Source: Candidatus Krumholzibacteriia bacterium (GTDB lineage Bacteria; Krumholzibacteriota; Krumholzibacteriia; JAJRXK01). From it: DNA of 57,245 bases. Of the stretch, positions 8,992 through 18,261 are shown in pieces. Both the position numbers and the translations under genes were made by a program. Every line of letters starts with the position of its first letter. The first letter of the stretch is position 1. The stretch lies in assembly GCA_035268685.1 (NCBI GenBank), contig DATFKK010000163.1, positions 1-57,245 on the forward strand. Direction: 5' to 3'. The notes beneath the pieces were generated by a model. The model was not told the origin of the DNA and did no database searches. It was given only the letters and a program-made list of their open reading frames with translations.

Positions 8992-10059
8992 ATGCCTTCC
9001 AGCTTGTTGCGACGTCTCCTGGGGCGCGCCGGTGCTTCCCCCAACGGGGCGGTGGCCGGTGAAGCCTTCTCGCTGCCCGGATCGCTGCAACCGGGCGCGC
9101 GCGTTCTCCTGCTCGCGTCCGACGACCTGACGGATCTGCTCTTCGCCATGCCGCTGGTCGAGGCCGTGCACGGTGCGATCGAGGGCGTGGAGTTCGGTCT
9201 GCTCTGCGACGAGCGCACCAGTCACCTGGCGCTGAGCACCGACCGCTTCGCCGACGTTCTCGTCGTCGACCCACAGCAGGCCGGTTCCGGGTCGGCGTCC
9301 CATCGGGAACTGCAGGAGGCCCTCCAGGGCGAGTCCTGGGACGTGGCGATCCTGCTCGGTCAGGATCCCGATCCCGATCGCGACGAGTTCGCCCACCTGA
9401 GCGGGGCGACGCTTCGCATGGGGCCCGATCATCCACTGGCCTTCCCGCGGCTCAACTGTCAGGTCCGGCCCCCGTCCTCCGAGAGCTATCCCTACGGCCG
9501 TGCCCAGCTCTGGGGTCGCCTGCTCGGAGTGAACGTCGATGCGCGCCGACTGCACTGGCGCCTGGCCCCGAAGCGCGCGCGCCAGATGGGGCAGTTGGTG
9601 CACTTCAACAAGCCGCGGAAGCAGCAGCGGCTGATCGGCATCGACCCCGGAGTGGGCAAGGCCGGCACGCGGTTGGGCGCCGCGAACCTGGGCCTGATCG
9701 CGAACCACCTCTCGCGGACGATCGATTCGAGAACGATCGTGCTGACGGCCGACGAGGATCCGACGGTGGTCGACGAGTTCGTCGGTGTACTCGAGAACAC
9801 ACCCCTCGATCTGCCGCGGCCCACGCTGCTCGAGACCGTGCTCCTGCTGAACGAGTGCGACCTGCTCGTGAGCGGGAACACCGATCTCCTGCACTTCGCC
9901 GCCGCACTGGACGTGCCCGCACTGACCGTGTTCGCCGACGCCGATGCCGACGCCTGGATCCCGGATCGAGCCGAGCGTCTGGAGGTCGTGAGGGCAGCAC
10001 GGGGCGAGGCCCTGGACCTGGCCGAGATCATGGATCGGGTGGAAAGGCTCCTGGCGTAG
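8992..10059 (+). CDS. Divergent GT9 (heptosyltransferase-like) family protein
   Basis: A 355-residue protein with two Rossmann-like halves as in ADP-heptose:LPS heptosyltransferases. The N-terminal motif reads LTDLLFAMPLVEAV (LGDVLLATPLL in typical members). The C-terminal donor-site motif, normally NDSGPxHxAAA, is replaced by GNTDLLHFAAALDVPAL. The usual C-terminal cysteine motif is missing. Either it uses a different donor or it has lost transferase activity. ATG 8992 was chosen because the longer frame would include the promoter. The neighbours are lon and an MsbA-type transporter, so an LPS role is likely. The family assignment is moderately sure, the activity unsure. Confidence 0.65.
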   Translation: MPSSLLRRLLGRAGASPNGAVAGEAFSLPGSLQPGARVLLLASDDLTDLLFAMPLVEAVHGAIEGVEFGLLCDERTSHLALSTDRFADVLVVDPQQAGSGSASHRELQEALQGESWDVAILLGQDPDPDRDEFAHLSGATLRMGPDHPLAFPRLNCQVRPPSSESYPYGRAQLWGRLLGVNVDARRLHWRLAPKRARQMGQLVHFNKPRKQQRLIGIDPGVGKAGTRLGAANLGLIANHLSRTIDSRTIVLTADEDPTVVDEFVGVLENTPLDLPRPTLLETVLLLNECDLLVSGNTDLLHFAAALDVPALTVFADADADAWIPDRAERLEVVRAARGEALDLAEIMDRVERLLA

Positions 10060-10114
10060 TCGTCGGTGCCCATCGGCACCGGTCGGCATCGCGGCTCATC
10101 GCGAAGGATCGAGT

Positions 10115-12037
10115 GTGCACGACATACCCCGCGTCCTGTCGCTGTTGCGTCACTTCCGCTGGCGGATGCCCGCGCTCGTCGTGTGCATCGTGATCGCCTC
10201 GTCGCTCTCGAGTGTCGGAATCACCTTCGTGTCGCCCCTGGTGCGGATCCTCTTCGAGGAGGATCCGGCCCCGCTCGCCGCCGAGGCCCAGCAGGATCCC
10301 ACGGCGGGCACGCCCGCCGGTGTTCCGCTCGAGCAGGTCGAACTGCCGGACTTCATGGAGCGTGCCCGTACGACGATCTCCCAGGAGGTCGAGGGCTGGC
10401 TCTACCGCGGCGACCGCACGGACATGCTCTGGCGGCTGTGCCTTTCCCTGCTCGTGGTCTTCCTCACGCGGAATCTCTTCGCCTTCCTGCAGGAGGCGTT
10501 GAGGGTCCAGATCGAACAGCGCACGATCCATCGTCTTCGCGAGGATCTGCACCTGTCGATCCAGCGGCTCCCTCTCCAACAGTTCTCGCGCGAGCGTACC
10601 GGTTATCTCATGAGCCGGGTGATCGCCGACGTCGACGCCATGCGCGGGGCCATCATCGGTGTGTGGACCCAGCTCGCGAGCAATTGCCTGATGATCGTGA
10701 TCGCGCTGACGATGGTCGCGCTCGTCAGCTGGAAACTGCTGTTGACCACCCTTCTGGTCGTTCCGCCGAACATGTTGCTGATCGCGTGGATCAGTCGTCG
10801 GTTGCGCCGCGGCAGTCAGCGTGTCCAGGAATCGATGGGCGATGCCGCGGCCGTCCTCCAGGAAGCGATCAGCGGGATCCGGATCGTGAAGGCCTTCGAT
10901 CCCGAGGGACACGAGAACCGGCGTTTCGACCGGGTGAACGCCAGCTACACCCGCTCCTACGAACGTCTGAAGATCCTGTCGGCGATGAGCAGCCCCGTGA
11001 GCGAGGTCCTGGGAATCCTGACCGCCGTCGTCATCATCGTCATGGGGGGACGCCTGGTGCTGACAGGACAGCTGCGCCCCGACCTGCTGGTCCTGTTCCT
11101 GGGTGTGATCCTCTGGGTGATCGGACCGATCAAGTCGATCATCCGTGCCAACAACACGCTGCAACAGAGTCTGGCCGCGGCGCGGAGGATCTTCGACGTC
11201 CTCGATGCACCGAAGGAGTCGCGCGGACCGGTGGACGCGAGACCCTTCTCCGCGCCGGAACGAGCGCTGCGCTTCGAGAACGTGAGCTTCGAGTACGAGA
11301 CCGACATTCCGGTGCTGCACGACGTCGACCTCGAAGTCGGTGCCGGACAGGTCGTCGCCCTGGTGGGTCCATCGGGAGCGGGCAAGAGCACGCTCGTGGA
11401 TCTCGTGCCGCGTTTCCTGGATCCGACCGGGGGCCGCGTGACCGTCGACGGAGTCGATCTGCGCGAGTTCGACCTTGCCTCGTTGCGTGGCCACGTGGGA
11501 GTGGTGTCCCAGGAGGTGATCCTCTTCCACGACACGGTGGCGGGGAACATCGCCTTCGGGTCGGGCGAGGTGTCGGAGGAACGCATGATCGACGCGGCGA
11601 AGACCGCGAACGCGCACGACTTCGTCGCGGCGTTGCCGCGCGGCTACGACACGTTGGTGGGCGAACGGGGACTTCAGCTCTCAGGTGGGCAGCGACAACG
11701 TCTGGCGATCGCGCGTGCGGTCCTGAAGAATCCGCCGATCCTCATCCTCGACGAAGCGACCAGCGCGCTCGACACCGAGAGCGAGCGTGCCGTGCAGGAA
11801 GCCATGCAGCGACTCATGGTGGGGCGGACCACGCTCGTGATCGCGCACCGGCTGTCGACGATCACGGCGGCCGACCGCATCGTCGTGTTGCAGCAGGGTC
11901 GGATCGTCGAGAGTGGGACCCACGAGCAACTCCTCGCGCACGACGGAGCCTACCGTCGTCTCTACGACCTCCAGTTCGGTCCGGGCACGGGCGACGATGG
12001 CGACGCGTCTGTCGGTTCTTCCCAACTGGCTGGGTGA
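10115..12037 (+). CDS. msbA: MsbA-like ABC exporter (lipid A/glycolipid flippase)
   Basis: A 640-residue half-transporter: one six-helix transmembrane domain (about residues 15-350) fused to an ATPase. The ATPase has Walker A GPSGAGKST (Lys424), signature LSGGQRQRLAIARA, Walker B ILILDEATSALD and H-loop IAHRLS. Homodimers of this type flip lipid A-core across the inner membrane. A periplasmic loop of about 80 residues between the first two helices is longer than in E. coli MsbA. The GTG start has AAGGA upstream. The next gene starts inside its last 41 nt, and its heptosyltransferase neighbours support the LPS substrate. Other lipid substrates cannot be ruled out. Confidence 0.85.
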   Translation: MHDIPRVLSLLRHFRWRMPALVVCIVIASSLSSVGITFVSPLVRILFEEDPAPLAAEAQQDPTAGTPAGVPLEQVELPDFMERARTTISQEVEGWLYRGDRTDMLWRLCLSLLVVFLTRNLFAFLQEALRVQIEQRTIHRLREDLHLSIQRLPLQQFSRERTGYLMSRVIADVDAMRGAIIGVWTQLASNCLMIVIALTMVALVSWKLLLTTLLVVPPNMLLIAWISRRLRRGSQRVQESMGDAAAVLQEAISGIRIVKAFDPEGHENRRFDRVNASYTRSYERLKILSAMSSPVSEVLGILTAVVIIVMGGRLVLTGQLRPDLLVLFLGVILWVIGPIKSIIRANNTLQQSLAAARRIFDVLDAPKESRGPVDARPFSAPERALRFENVSFEYETDIPVLHDVDLEVGAGQVVALVGPSGAGKSTLVDLVPRFLDPTGGRVTVDGVDLREFDLASLRGHVGVVSQEVILFHDTVAGNIAFGSGEVSEERMIDAAKTANAHDFVAALPRGYDTLVGERGLQLSGGQRQRLAIARAVLKNPPILILDEATSALDTESERAVQEAMQRLMVGRTTLVIAHRLSTITAADRIVVLQQGRIVESGTHEQLLAHDGAYRRLYDLQFGPGTGDDGDASVGSSQLAG

Positions 12038-13022
12038 CCTCGTCATGGCCACGCCGGCCCTGCGCCGTTTCGGTGCGGGGTCCGAGCACGTGGTCGTGGG
12101 GGCGCCCCACCTCGTGGACCTCGTGCTCGATCTCGGGCTCGCCGATCGAGGCGTGGACTACGACCGGCGGGGCGCCGACCGCGGCGTGTCCGGACTGTGG
12201 CGGGCAGCGCGAGGCCTGTCGGCGCTCGAGCCCGAGGTCGCGCTGGTGCTCGGACCGAGTCTGCGCGCGGCCGCTCTGCCGGCCCTGGCCGGGATTCCGC
12301 AGCGTCAGGGTGTCGGCGGAGAGGGGCGGGAGCTGTTCCTGACCCGGGTGCACCGGGTTCGGGGTGGACTGCGGTCGCAGCACCTCTCGCAGACCTGGTG
12401 GGACGTCACGGGAGGCGCCGGGCAGGTGCCGTCGCCGCGCTGGCGACCGGGCCGTCGTGGACAGGAGGGATGGAGGGCGCTGATGGAGCGCCGCCCCGAA
12501 CTCACGGCTCCCTTCGCGGTCTTCGCCGCCGGAGCCACCTTCGGTCCGACCAAGCGGTGGCCGACGCATTTCTTCGCCGAGACCGCAGGGCGCCTCCACG
12601 CCTCCCATGGCCTCCGTCCGGTCTTCGTGGGCTCGGGCGACGCCCGCGAGCGCGAGACCGCGGCGGCGCTGGCGGAAGCAACCGGAGGGGTCTCGCTCGC
12701 CGGCGAGACCGACCTCCCGGTGCTCGTCGGCGCATTGGCCGACGCGTCTCTGTTCGTGGGCAACGACAGCGGTCCCATGCACGTCGCGGCCGCGGTGGGG
12801 ATTCCGACCGTGGGCATCTTCGGATCGACGAGCCCCGTGTGGACGGCTCCGCGCGGGCCCGCCGCCCGGACCGTGGGGCCGGCCCCCGTCGACTGCAGTC
12901 CGTGTTTCCGGGCGACCTGTCCCTTCGCCCTGGAGTGCCTTCGCCAGCTCGAGCCGTCCGCAGTCCTGGGCGCGGTCGAGCGGCTCCTCGGTTCACCCCC
13001 TCCGCGGGAGGCCCGTCCGTGA
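11997..13022 (+). CDS. GT9 heptosyltransferase (WaaF/RfaF type)
   Basis: A 341-residue enzyme expected to transfer L,D-heptose from ADP-heptose to the LPS inner core at the cytoplasmic face. It shows the N-terminal VLPNWLGDLVMATPALRRF motif with the conserved Gly-Asp, the donor-site motif GNDSGPMHVAAAVGIP, and the family's C-terminal cysteine pattern (DCSPCFRATCPF...CL). ATG 11997 gives a 41-nt overlap with the ABC transporter and places the GD motif at the usual distance from the N-terminus; the upstream in-frame sequence is unlike the family. gmhB follows with a GTGA overlap. Confidence 0.88.
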   Translation: MATRLSVLPNWLGDLVMATPALRRFGAGSEHVVVGAPHLVDLVLDLGLADRGVDYDRRGADRGVSGLWRAARGLSALEPEVALVLGPSLRAAALPALAGIPQRQGVGGEGRELFLTRVHRVRGGLRSQHLSQTWWDVTGGAGQVPSPRWRPGRRGQEGWRALMERRPELTAPFAVFAAGATFGPTKRWPTHFFAETAGRLHASHGLRPVFVGSGDARERETAAALAEATGGVSLAGETDLPVLVGALADASLFVGNDSGPMHVAAAVGIPTVGIFGSTSPVWTAPRGPAARTVGPAPVDCSPCFRATCPFALECLRQLEPSAVLGAVERLLGSPPPREARP

Positions 13023-13612
13023 ACCATCGCGCCGTCGTCTGGCTCGATCGTGACGGGACGATCGTCGACGATCCGGGCTACCTTCGCGATCCTCTTGCCC
13101 TGCGCCTCTTGCCCGGTGCCGGAGAGGCCGTGAGCCGTCTGAACAGGGCCGGGATCGCGGTCGTACTCGTGACCAACCAGAGCGGAATCGCCCGGGGGCT
13201 CCTGACCGAGCAGGACCTCCGCTCGGTGCACGCGGAGCTGCGGCGCCGCCTGGCGTCGTCGGGTGCCCACCTCGATGCGATCCGTCACTGCCCGCACCTG
13301 CCCGACCATCTGCTTCCCGACGGCGCGAGGCCCTGTGCCTGCCGGAAGCCGCGGCCCGGCATGATCGAGGCGGCACGGGACGAACTGGGCGTACCGAGCG
13401 ACACGCCGCAGTTCGTGGTGGGCGACAAACCGGCCGATGTCCGACTGGCACGTGCCGCCGGATGCCGTTCCGTTCTGGTCCTCACCGGGGAGGGACGAAC
13501 CACGCGGCGGCACCACGACGCCGACGCCGACCTCGTGGTGCCCGACGTCGGAGCGGCCGTGAGCCACATCCTCGAGCAGCTCTCCCTCGCCGATGGCGGG
13601 CCGAGCTGTTAG
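13019..13612 (+). CDS. gmhB: GmhB, D-glycero-D-manno-heptose 1,7-bisphosphate 7-phosphatase
   Basis: A 197-residue HAD phosphatase. The nucleophile motif is WLDRDGTIVDD (Asp10, Asp12), followed by LVTNQSGIARG, the zinc-binding cysteine/histidine cluster CPHLPDH...CACRKP, and the metal-binding VGDKPADV. It removes the 7-phosphate in the ADP-heptose pathway. The GTG start overlaps the preceding stop by 4 nt, with GGGAGG about 8 nt upstream. Histidinol-phosphate phosphatases are close relatives, but the heptosyltransferase and rfaE2 neighbours favour heptose. Confidence 0.9.
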   Translation: MNHRAVVWLDRDGTIVDDPGYLRDPLALRLLPGAGEAVSRLNRAGIAVVLVTNQSGIARGLLTEQDLRSVHAELRRRLASSGAHLDAIRHCPHLPDHLLPDGARPCACRKPRPGMIEAARDELGVPSDTPQFVVGDKPADVRLARAAGCRSVLVLTGEGRTTRRHHDADADLVVPDVGAAVSHILEQLSLADGGPSC

Positions 13613-13663
13613 GTTCCGCTCTTGCTCCCCGTGGGCCGCGGAGGCGGCCAGGAGTCGAACCGC

Positions 13664-14893
13664 ATGCGCATCCTGATCATCGCGGCGACCTACCCGCCGA
13701 CCCGCTGCGGCGTGGGTGACTACGTCCGTAGGGTCGGCCGCGAACTCCGCGGGATCGACGAAGAGGTCTTCGTCCTCACCGGCGAGGCAGAGGACCTCGA
13801 CCACGATCACGGGGACCCGACGATCGCCTCGGTGGGCAGGCGGCCCGCGCCACGCCGCGTCGACGATCTCCGCTTCGACACCGAGGACCACGGAGTCCGG
13901 CTGTCGCGACGGGTCCCGGCCTGGGACTGGGGCGCGCTCGACTGGATCGAGGCCGCCCTGCGGGACCTGGAGCCCGACGTCGTGAGCCTCCAGTTCCACG
14001 GCGAGGACTATCTGCTCCACCCGGCGGTGTGCGCGGTTCCCGACCTGGCGCGGCGTCGGGGATGTCCCGTGGTCACGACGCTGCACAACCTGCAGCGCCC
14101 GGTGGCGTGGGCGGAGCCGGCCGACCCACTGGATCACCTCCTGCGCGGGAGTGCGGCCTGGATCTGCACCAACGCGATCGACGAAGCCCGGCTCCGATCG
14201 CACGAACTCTCCGAGCGCCTGCACGTGATCCCCACCGGGCCGTGCATCACCGACGACCGCGGACGCCGGACCGCCGATCCCCATGGGCCGCTGCGCATCG
14301 GCTACTTCGGCTTCCTGAATCCCTTCAAGGGCATCGAGTACCTTCTGCGCGCGGTGGCGGCCCTGCACACCGAGGGCCGCGCGATCCGGCTCGAACTGGC
14401 GGCCGGGATCCACACCGACGCACCCGGGCGCCTGCGCGACTACGCGGACTTCGTCGGCGGCGAGATCGAGCGTCTCGGGATCGGACCGGTCCTCGAACGC
14501 CACGGCTACGTGTCCGACGAAGAGGTGGGTGCGCTGCTCGGACGATCGCACGTCGCCGTGTTCCCCTTCCGCGACGGGGTGAGCGGCAAGAACTCCAGTT
14601 TCTGGAGCACCATGCACCACGCGACGCCGACGCTGACCACGCGGGGTCCGGGCGTGCCGCCGGGACTCGTCGACGGTCAGAACGCCCTTCTCGTCCCGGC
14701 GGAGGACGCCGAGGCCATCGCCGAACGGTTGCGATGGTCGGATGCCCACCGCGCCGAGCTCGAGGCGATCGGCCGGGCCGGGCGGGAGTTCGTTCTCCGT
14801 TCGTTCGACTGGAGCGTGATCGCGCGTTCGATGCACGAGGTCTTCGCGGCGTCGGTCGATCGGGGTACCGCCGGCGCGGAGGAGCCGCGGTGA
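13664..14893 (+). CDS. GT4-like glycosyltransferase
   Basis: A 409-residue GT-B enzyme. The N-terminus has the acceptor-domain pattern MRILIIAATYPPTRCGVGDY; the C-terminal donor domain shows FGFLNPFKGIEYLLRAV, a glycine-rich region and GVSGKNSSFWSTMHHATP where GT4 enzymes have the EX7E segment. The usual first glutamate is not obvious. It begins after a 51-nt gap with AGGAG 10 nt before ATG 13664, and is followed by rfaE2 with a GTGA overlap. It probably adds a sugar to the LPS core or a linked glycan; the sugar is unknown. Confidence 0.75.
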   Translation: MRILIIAATYPPTRCGVGDYVRRVGRELRGIDEEVFVLTGEAEDLDHDHGDPTIASVGRRPAPRRVDDLRFDTEDHGVRLSRRVPAWDWGALDWIEAALRDLEPDVVSLQFHGEDYLLHPAVCAVPDLARRRGCPVVTTLHNLQRPVAWAEPADPLDHLLRGSAAWICTNAIDEARLRSHELSERLHVIPTGPCITDDRGRRTADPHGPLRIGYFGFLNPFKGIEYLLRAVAALHTEGRAIRLELAAGIHTDAPGRLRDYADFVGGEIERLGIGPVLERHGYVSDEEVGALLGRSHVAVFPFRDGVSGKNSSFWSTMHHATPTLTTRGPGVPPGLVDGQNALLVPAEDAEAIAERLRWSDAHRAELEAIGRAGREFVLRSFDWSVIARSMHEVFAASVDRGTAGAEEPR

Positions 14894-15363
14894 ACCTTCG
14901 TGCCCCGAAGCTTCGCGACGACGCGGCGCTGGCCGCATGGATCCGGGCCGAGCAGGCCCGGCAGCGGCGGGTGGTCTTCACCAGCGGTTGCTTCGACGTG
15001 CTGCACGTCGGACACGTACGTTCGCTGCGCGCCGCCCGGTCCCTCGGCGATCGGCTGGTCATCGGATTGAACTCCGACGATTCGGTGCGAGGCCTCAAGG
15101 GTCCCGATCGGCCCTACTTCCCGCAGGAGGAGCGGGCGGAGGTCCTGAGCGAACTCGAGTGCGTGGATGCGCTCGTGATCGTGCCCGAGTCGACCATGGA
15201 CCGCGTTCTCGACGCGATGCGCCCCGATGTCTTCGCGAAGGGGACCGACTACACGGTCGAGACGATTCCCGAGCGCGAGACCGTGCTGGCCTACGGTGGC
15301 GAACTGGCGATCGTCGGGGACCCGAAGACACGGAGCAGCAGGCAGTTCCGTGTGGTGAAGTGA
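14890..15363 (+). CDS. rfaE2: RfaE2/HldE C-terminal domain: heptose-1-phosphate adenylyltransferase
   Basis: A 157-residue stand-alone nucleotidyltransferase, matching the C-terminal half of E. coli HldE. It has the phosphate-binding SGCFDVLHVGH signature (His39, His42), LVIGLNSDDSVRGLKG and the final KTRSSRQ segment that parallels the ISSTS motif of nucleotidyltransferases. It makes ADP-D-glycero-D-manno-heptose from ATP and heptose-1-phosphate. The kinase half (RfaE1), GmhA and HldD are not in the window, so the pathway is split across the genome. GTGA overlaps occur on both sides. Confidence 0.92.
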   Translation: MNLRAPKLRDDAALAAWIRAEQARQRRVVFTSGCFDVLHVGHVRSLRAARSLGDRLVIGLNSDDSVRGLKGPDRPYFPQEERAEVLSELECVDALVIVPESTMDRVLDAMRPDVFAKGTDYTVETIPERETVLAYGGELAIVGDPKTRSSRQFRVVK

Positions 15364-16370
15364 GCACGGTGAGCGGCGAGCACTTCCTCGTGACCCGCCT
15401 GCGTTTCCTGGGTGACATCGTCCTGTGTACGCCGTTGCTCGAGGCCCTGCGCGAGGCGCGTCCCGACTCCCGGATCGAATTCCTGGGCGCATCTCCGCAC
15501 GTGGACGTCCTGCGTGATCACCCCGCCGTGGACCGCCTGCACGTCCTGCCCGGAAGGGCGACGACGGCGGACATGCTCCGGATGGCATTACGCCTGAGAC
15601 AGTGTCGCTTCGATGCCGTGTTCGATCTGTTCGGCAATCCGCGCAGCGCCCTGCTGACCCGGCTCACGGGAGCACCGTTGCGTGTGGGGCCGGACCGTGG
15701 AACACGGGCGCGCCTGTACACGCATCGGCGGGGGCGTCCGGCGGGCGACCGGTCGGCGGTCCGGCACCATCTGGACAAACTGGTTCCCCTGCTCGGGGAA
15801 GCGCCGCCGCCGCGCCCGACGTCACTCCGTGTGCATCCCGCGGAGCGGGAGCGTGTCCGCGCTGCTCTCGATCTGCCGGAGCGGGTCCGGGTGATCCATC
15901 CGGGCAGCACCTGGCCCGACAAGGCCTGGCCCGGGGATCGCTGGCCGATCCTGGTGCAGCGCCTCACCGAGCAGGGGGGCGCCCCGCTGGTCGTGATCGA
16001 GCCGCCGACGCAGCGTGGTCTGGCCGCGAGGGTGGCCGGAGACACCGGGGCCCGTCCGCTCGACGTCCTCGACGTTCGCTCGATCCTGGCCCTGCTGACG
16101 CATGCCGACTTGTACGTCGGCAACGATGGCGGCATCCTGCACGCGGCCATCGCCCTCGGCGTGCCCAGTGTCGGTCTGCTGGGCCCGACCGAGCCGGACA
16201 TCTGGTTTCCCTACGAACACCTCGGTCCTTTCCGCGTGATCCACCGTTGCGACGAAGCCGGCACCGATGCCCGTGGACGTCCCCGGAGTCGTCTGACCCG
16301 GATCGACGTCGAAGAGGTGCTGGCGCGTGTGGGTGAGGTCACCGCGGCGACCCGGGACGGCGCGACGTGA
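15360..16370 (+). CDS. GT9 heptosyltransferase (second of three intact)
   Basis: A 336-residue GT9 enzyme with FLVTRLRFLGDIVLCTPLLEAL at the N-terminus, the conserved HPGSTWPDKAWPGDRW strand that contacts ADP-heptose, and donor-site GNDGGILHAAIALGVP (Ser of NDSG is Gly). GTG 15360 overlaps the preceding stop; GTG 15369 is an alternative start. It is expected to act on the LPS inner or outer core at the inner face of the membrane. The C-terminal cysteine pattern of WaaF is absent, which makes it closer to WaaQ-like enzymes. Confidence 0.85.
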   Translation: MSTVSGEHFLVTRLRFLGDIVLCTPLLEALREARPDSRIEFLGASPHVDVLRDHPAVDRLHVLPGRATTADMLRMALRLRQCRFDAVFDLFGNPRSALLTRLTGAPLRVGPDRGTRARLYTHRRGRPAGDRSAVRHHLDKLVPLLGEAPPPRPTSLRVHPAERERVRAALDLPERVRVIHPGSTWPDKAWPGDRWPILVQRLTEQGGAPLVVIEPPTQRGLAARVAGDTGARPLDVLDVRSILALLTHADLYVGNDGGILHAAIALGVPSVGLLGPTEPDIWFPYEHLGPFRVIHRCDEAGTDARGRPRSRLTRIDVEEVLARVGEVTAATRDGAT

Positions 16371-17416
16371 TCGATCCCGAACGCATCCTGTTGATCCGAC
16401 GCAAAGCGATCGGGGACGTCCTCGTGTCCATGGACGTCGCTCGCGCGCTGCGTGAGCGCTGGCCCGCGGCATCGATCCATCTCGTGGTCGATCGTTTCGC
16501 CGCCCCGGTCGTGGACGGGTCGCCGCTGATCGACGACTTGCTCGTGTACGACCGCAAGGCGCAGTCGACCGGATCCTGGACCGCGCGCGTCGACGCACTG
16601 TTGCACTGGGTGGAGAGCTTGCGTGGGGTCCGGGCCGACCTGGCCGTCGACCTGATGGGCACCCCGCAGACGGCGTTGTGGACCCGACTGAGTGGGGCCC
16701 GCATGCGGGTCGGACCGCGCAAGCGCTTCCGCACGTGGGCGTACCACCGTGCCATCGAAGCCCGGCGTGATCCCGTGTTCGCCGGCGAGCGCTTCCTGGA
16801 CTGGGTCCGCGCGCTCGACGTCGATCCTGGCGCGTGGCGGCCGCAGCGCGTGCCGGTGAGCCCTCGCGACTCCGAGCGTGTGGTCTCGATCCTGTCGACA
16901 CGGGGAACGAGCGACGCCGGGTTGATCCTGTTGAACGCGAGCGCGACGTGGCCGGCGAAGGCCTGGCCGCTCGATCACTTCGCCCGTCTGGGACGTCGAC
17001 TTCGCGAGGACACCGGTGCCGAGGTGGCCCTCGCATGGGGTCCCGGCGAAGAGGAGGGGATCGACACCGTCGTCCGGAACGCCGGAGGAAGTGTCTGGCC
17101 CCTGCCGCCGACCACGCTCCCGGAACTGGCTGCGTGGTTGGATCGCGCCGATCTGCTGGTGACCACCGACAGTGGACCGAAGCATCTGGCGGTGGCCCAG
17201 GGCACACCCACCGTGACCGTTTTCGGAAGCACCGACCCCCGCGGCTGGCAGCCGCCGGGGCCGAGACACCGCGCCCTGACGAACCTCGTGGATTGTCATC
17301 CCTGCAATCTGCTGGAATGTCCCGTGCCCGGGCACCCGTGCCTCGACGCGCTGGACCCGGAGATCGTGGCCACGGCTGCGGTCGAGCTCCTGGCGCAGAC
17401 GAGGAGCGCGGCATGA
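16367..17416 (+). CDS. GT9 heptosyltransferase (third of three intact)
   Basis: A 349-residue protein with ILLIRRKAIGDVLVSMDVARAL, then LNASATWPAKAWPLDHF and the donor motif TDSGPKHLAVAQGTP. The C-terminal cysteines follow (DCHPCNLLECPVPGHPC). All key GT9 segments are present. The GTG start overlaps the previous TGA by 4 nt and the next gene starts with ATGA, so it is translationally coupled on both sides. The acceptor position on the core is unknown. Confidence 0.87.
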   Translation: MIDPERILLIRRKAIGDVLVSMDVARALRERWPAASIHLVVDRFAAPVVDGSPLIDDLLVYDRKAQSTGSWTARVDALLHWVESLRGVRADLAVDLMGTPQTALWTRLSGARMRVGPRKRFRTWAYHRAIEARRDPVFAGERFLDWVRALDVDPGAWRPQRVPVSPRDSERVVSILSTRGTSDAGLILLNASATWPAKAWPLDHFARLGRRLREDTGAEVALAWGPGEEEGIDTVVRNAGGSVWPLPPTTLPELAAWLDRADLLVTTDSGPKHLAVAQGTPTVTVFGSTDPRGWQPPGPRHRALTNLVDCHPCNLLECPVPGHPCLDALDPEIVATAAVELLAQTRSAA

Positions 17417-18261
17417 CCACGGGCATCGGAGCGCTGGTGATCACGCGCGACGAGGAGCACCACCTGGAGGACTGCCTCCGCACCCTCGACTTCTGCGACG
17501 AGCGCGTCGTGGTCGACTCCTTCAGCTCGGACCGGACCATCGAGATCGCCTGCGCGCACGCCGACCACGTGTATCGGCGCACCTTCCGCGACTTCGCCGA
17601 GCAGAAGGACTGGGGCCTGGCCCGGTTGTCGACACCGTGGGCCCTGATCGTCGATGCCGACGAAAGGGTGGGTGCCGAACTGGCCCGCGAGATCGTGGAG
17701 CGCGTGCGTCGCGACGACCACGACGGGTTCTGGCTCTTCCGTCGCAACCGCTTCTTCGGGCACGTCGTGACGGGGGCCGGATGGCAGCACGACAGGGTGC
17801 TCCGGCTCTTTCGCCGAGAGGGCGCACACCACCCTTCGCGTCTGGTCCACGAGGAGGCCCACCTGCCCGAAGGAGCGAGGATCGGGACCTGCCGGGCGCG
17901 GCTCGAACACCACAGCTACTCCGACTGGCCCTCGACATTCGGAAGGCTGCTGTCGTACACCACCCGGGGTGCGGCGGAGCGTGCGCAGCGCGGGCGGAGC
18001 GGATCCGCCTGGCGCGTGGGCACGAAGCCGCTGGGGCGATTCCTGAAGCAGTACCTGCTGCAGGGTGGTTGGCGCGACGGTGTGCACGGCTACGTTCTGT
18101 GCACCTGGAGTGCGATCGGTGTGTTCGTGCGCGAGGCGAAACTGCGCGCGGGGGAGATCGAACGACCAGTGGCACCTTCCGCCGAGGTCCGCGTAGAAGT
18201 GATCCGGGGCCGTCCGGTGGACGACGGCTCCGTCCCACCAGGGGGAGGCCGGCAACGATGA
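17413..18261 (+). CDS. GT2 glycosyltransferase, WaaE/KdtX type
   Basis: A 282-residue GT-A enzyme with the WaaE pattern: ALVITRDEEHHLEDCLRTL at the N-terminus, VVVDSFSSDRTIEIA, and the metal-binding DADERV. A conserved FFGHVVTGAGWQHD segment and RLVHEEAH near residue 150 follow. WaaE-like enzymes add glucose or another hexose to the first heptose of the LPS core, which fits the heptosyltransferases directly upstream. The sugar itself is inferred by family only. ATG 17413 overlaps the upstream stop. Confidence 0.85.
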   Translation: MTTGIGALVITRDEEHHLEDCLRTLDFCDERVVVDSFSSDRTIEIACAHADHVYRRTFRDFAEQKDWGLARLSTPWALIVDADERVGAELAREIVERVRRDDHDGFWLFRRNRFFGHVVTGAGWQHDRVLRLFRREGAHHPSRLVHEEAHLPEGARIGTCRARLEHHSYSDWPSTFGRLLSYTTRGAAERAQRGRSGSAWRVGTKPLGRFLKQYLLQGGWRDGVHGYVLCTWSAIGVFVREAKLRAGEIERPVAPSAEVRVEVIRGRPVDDGSVPPGGGRQR

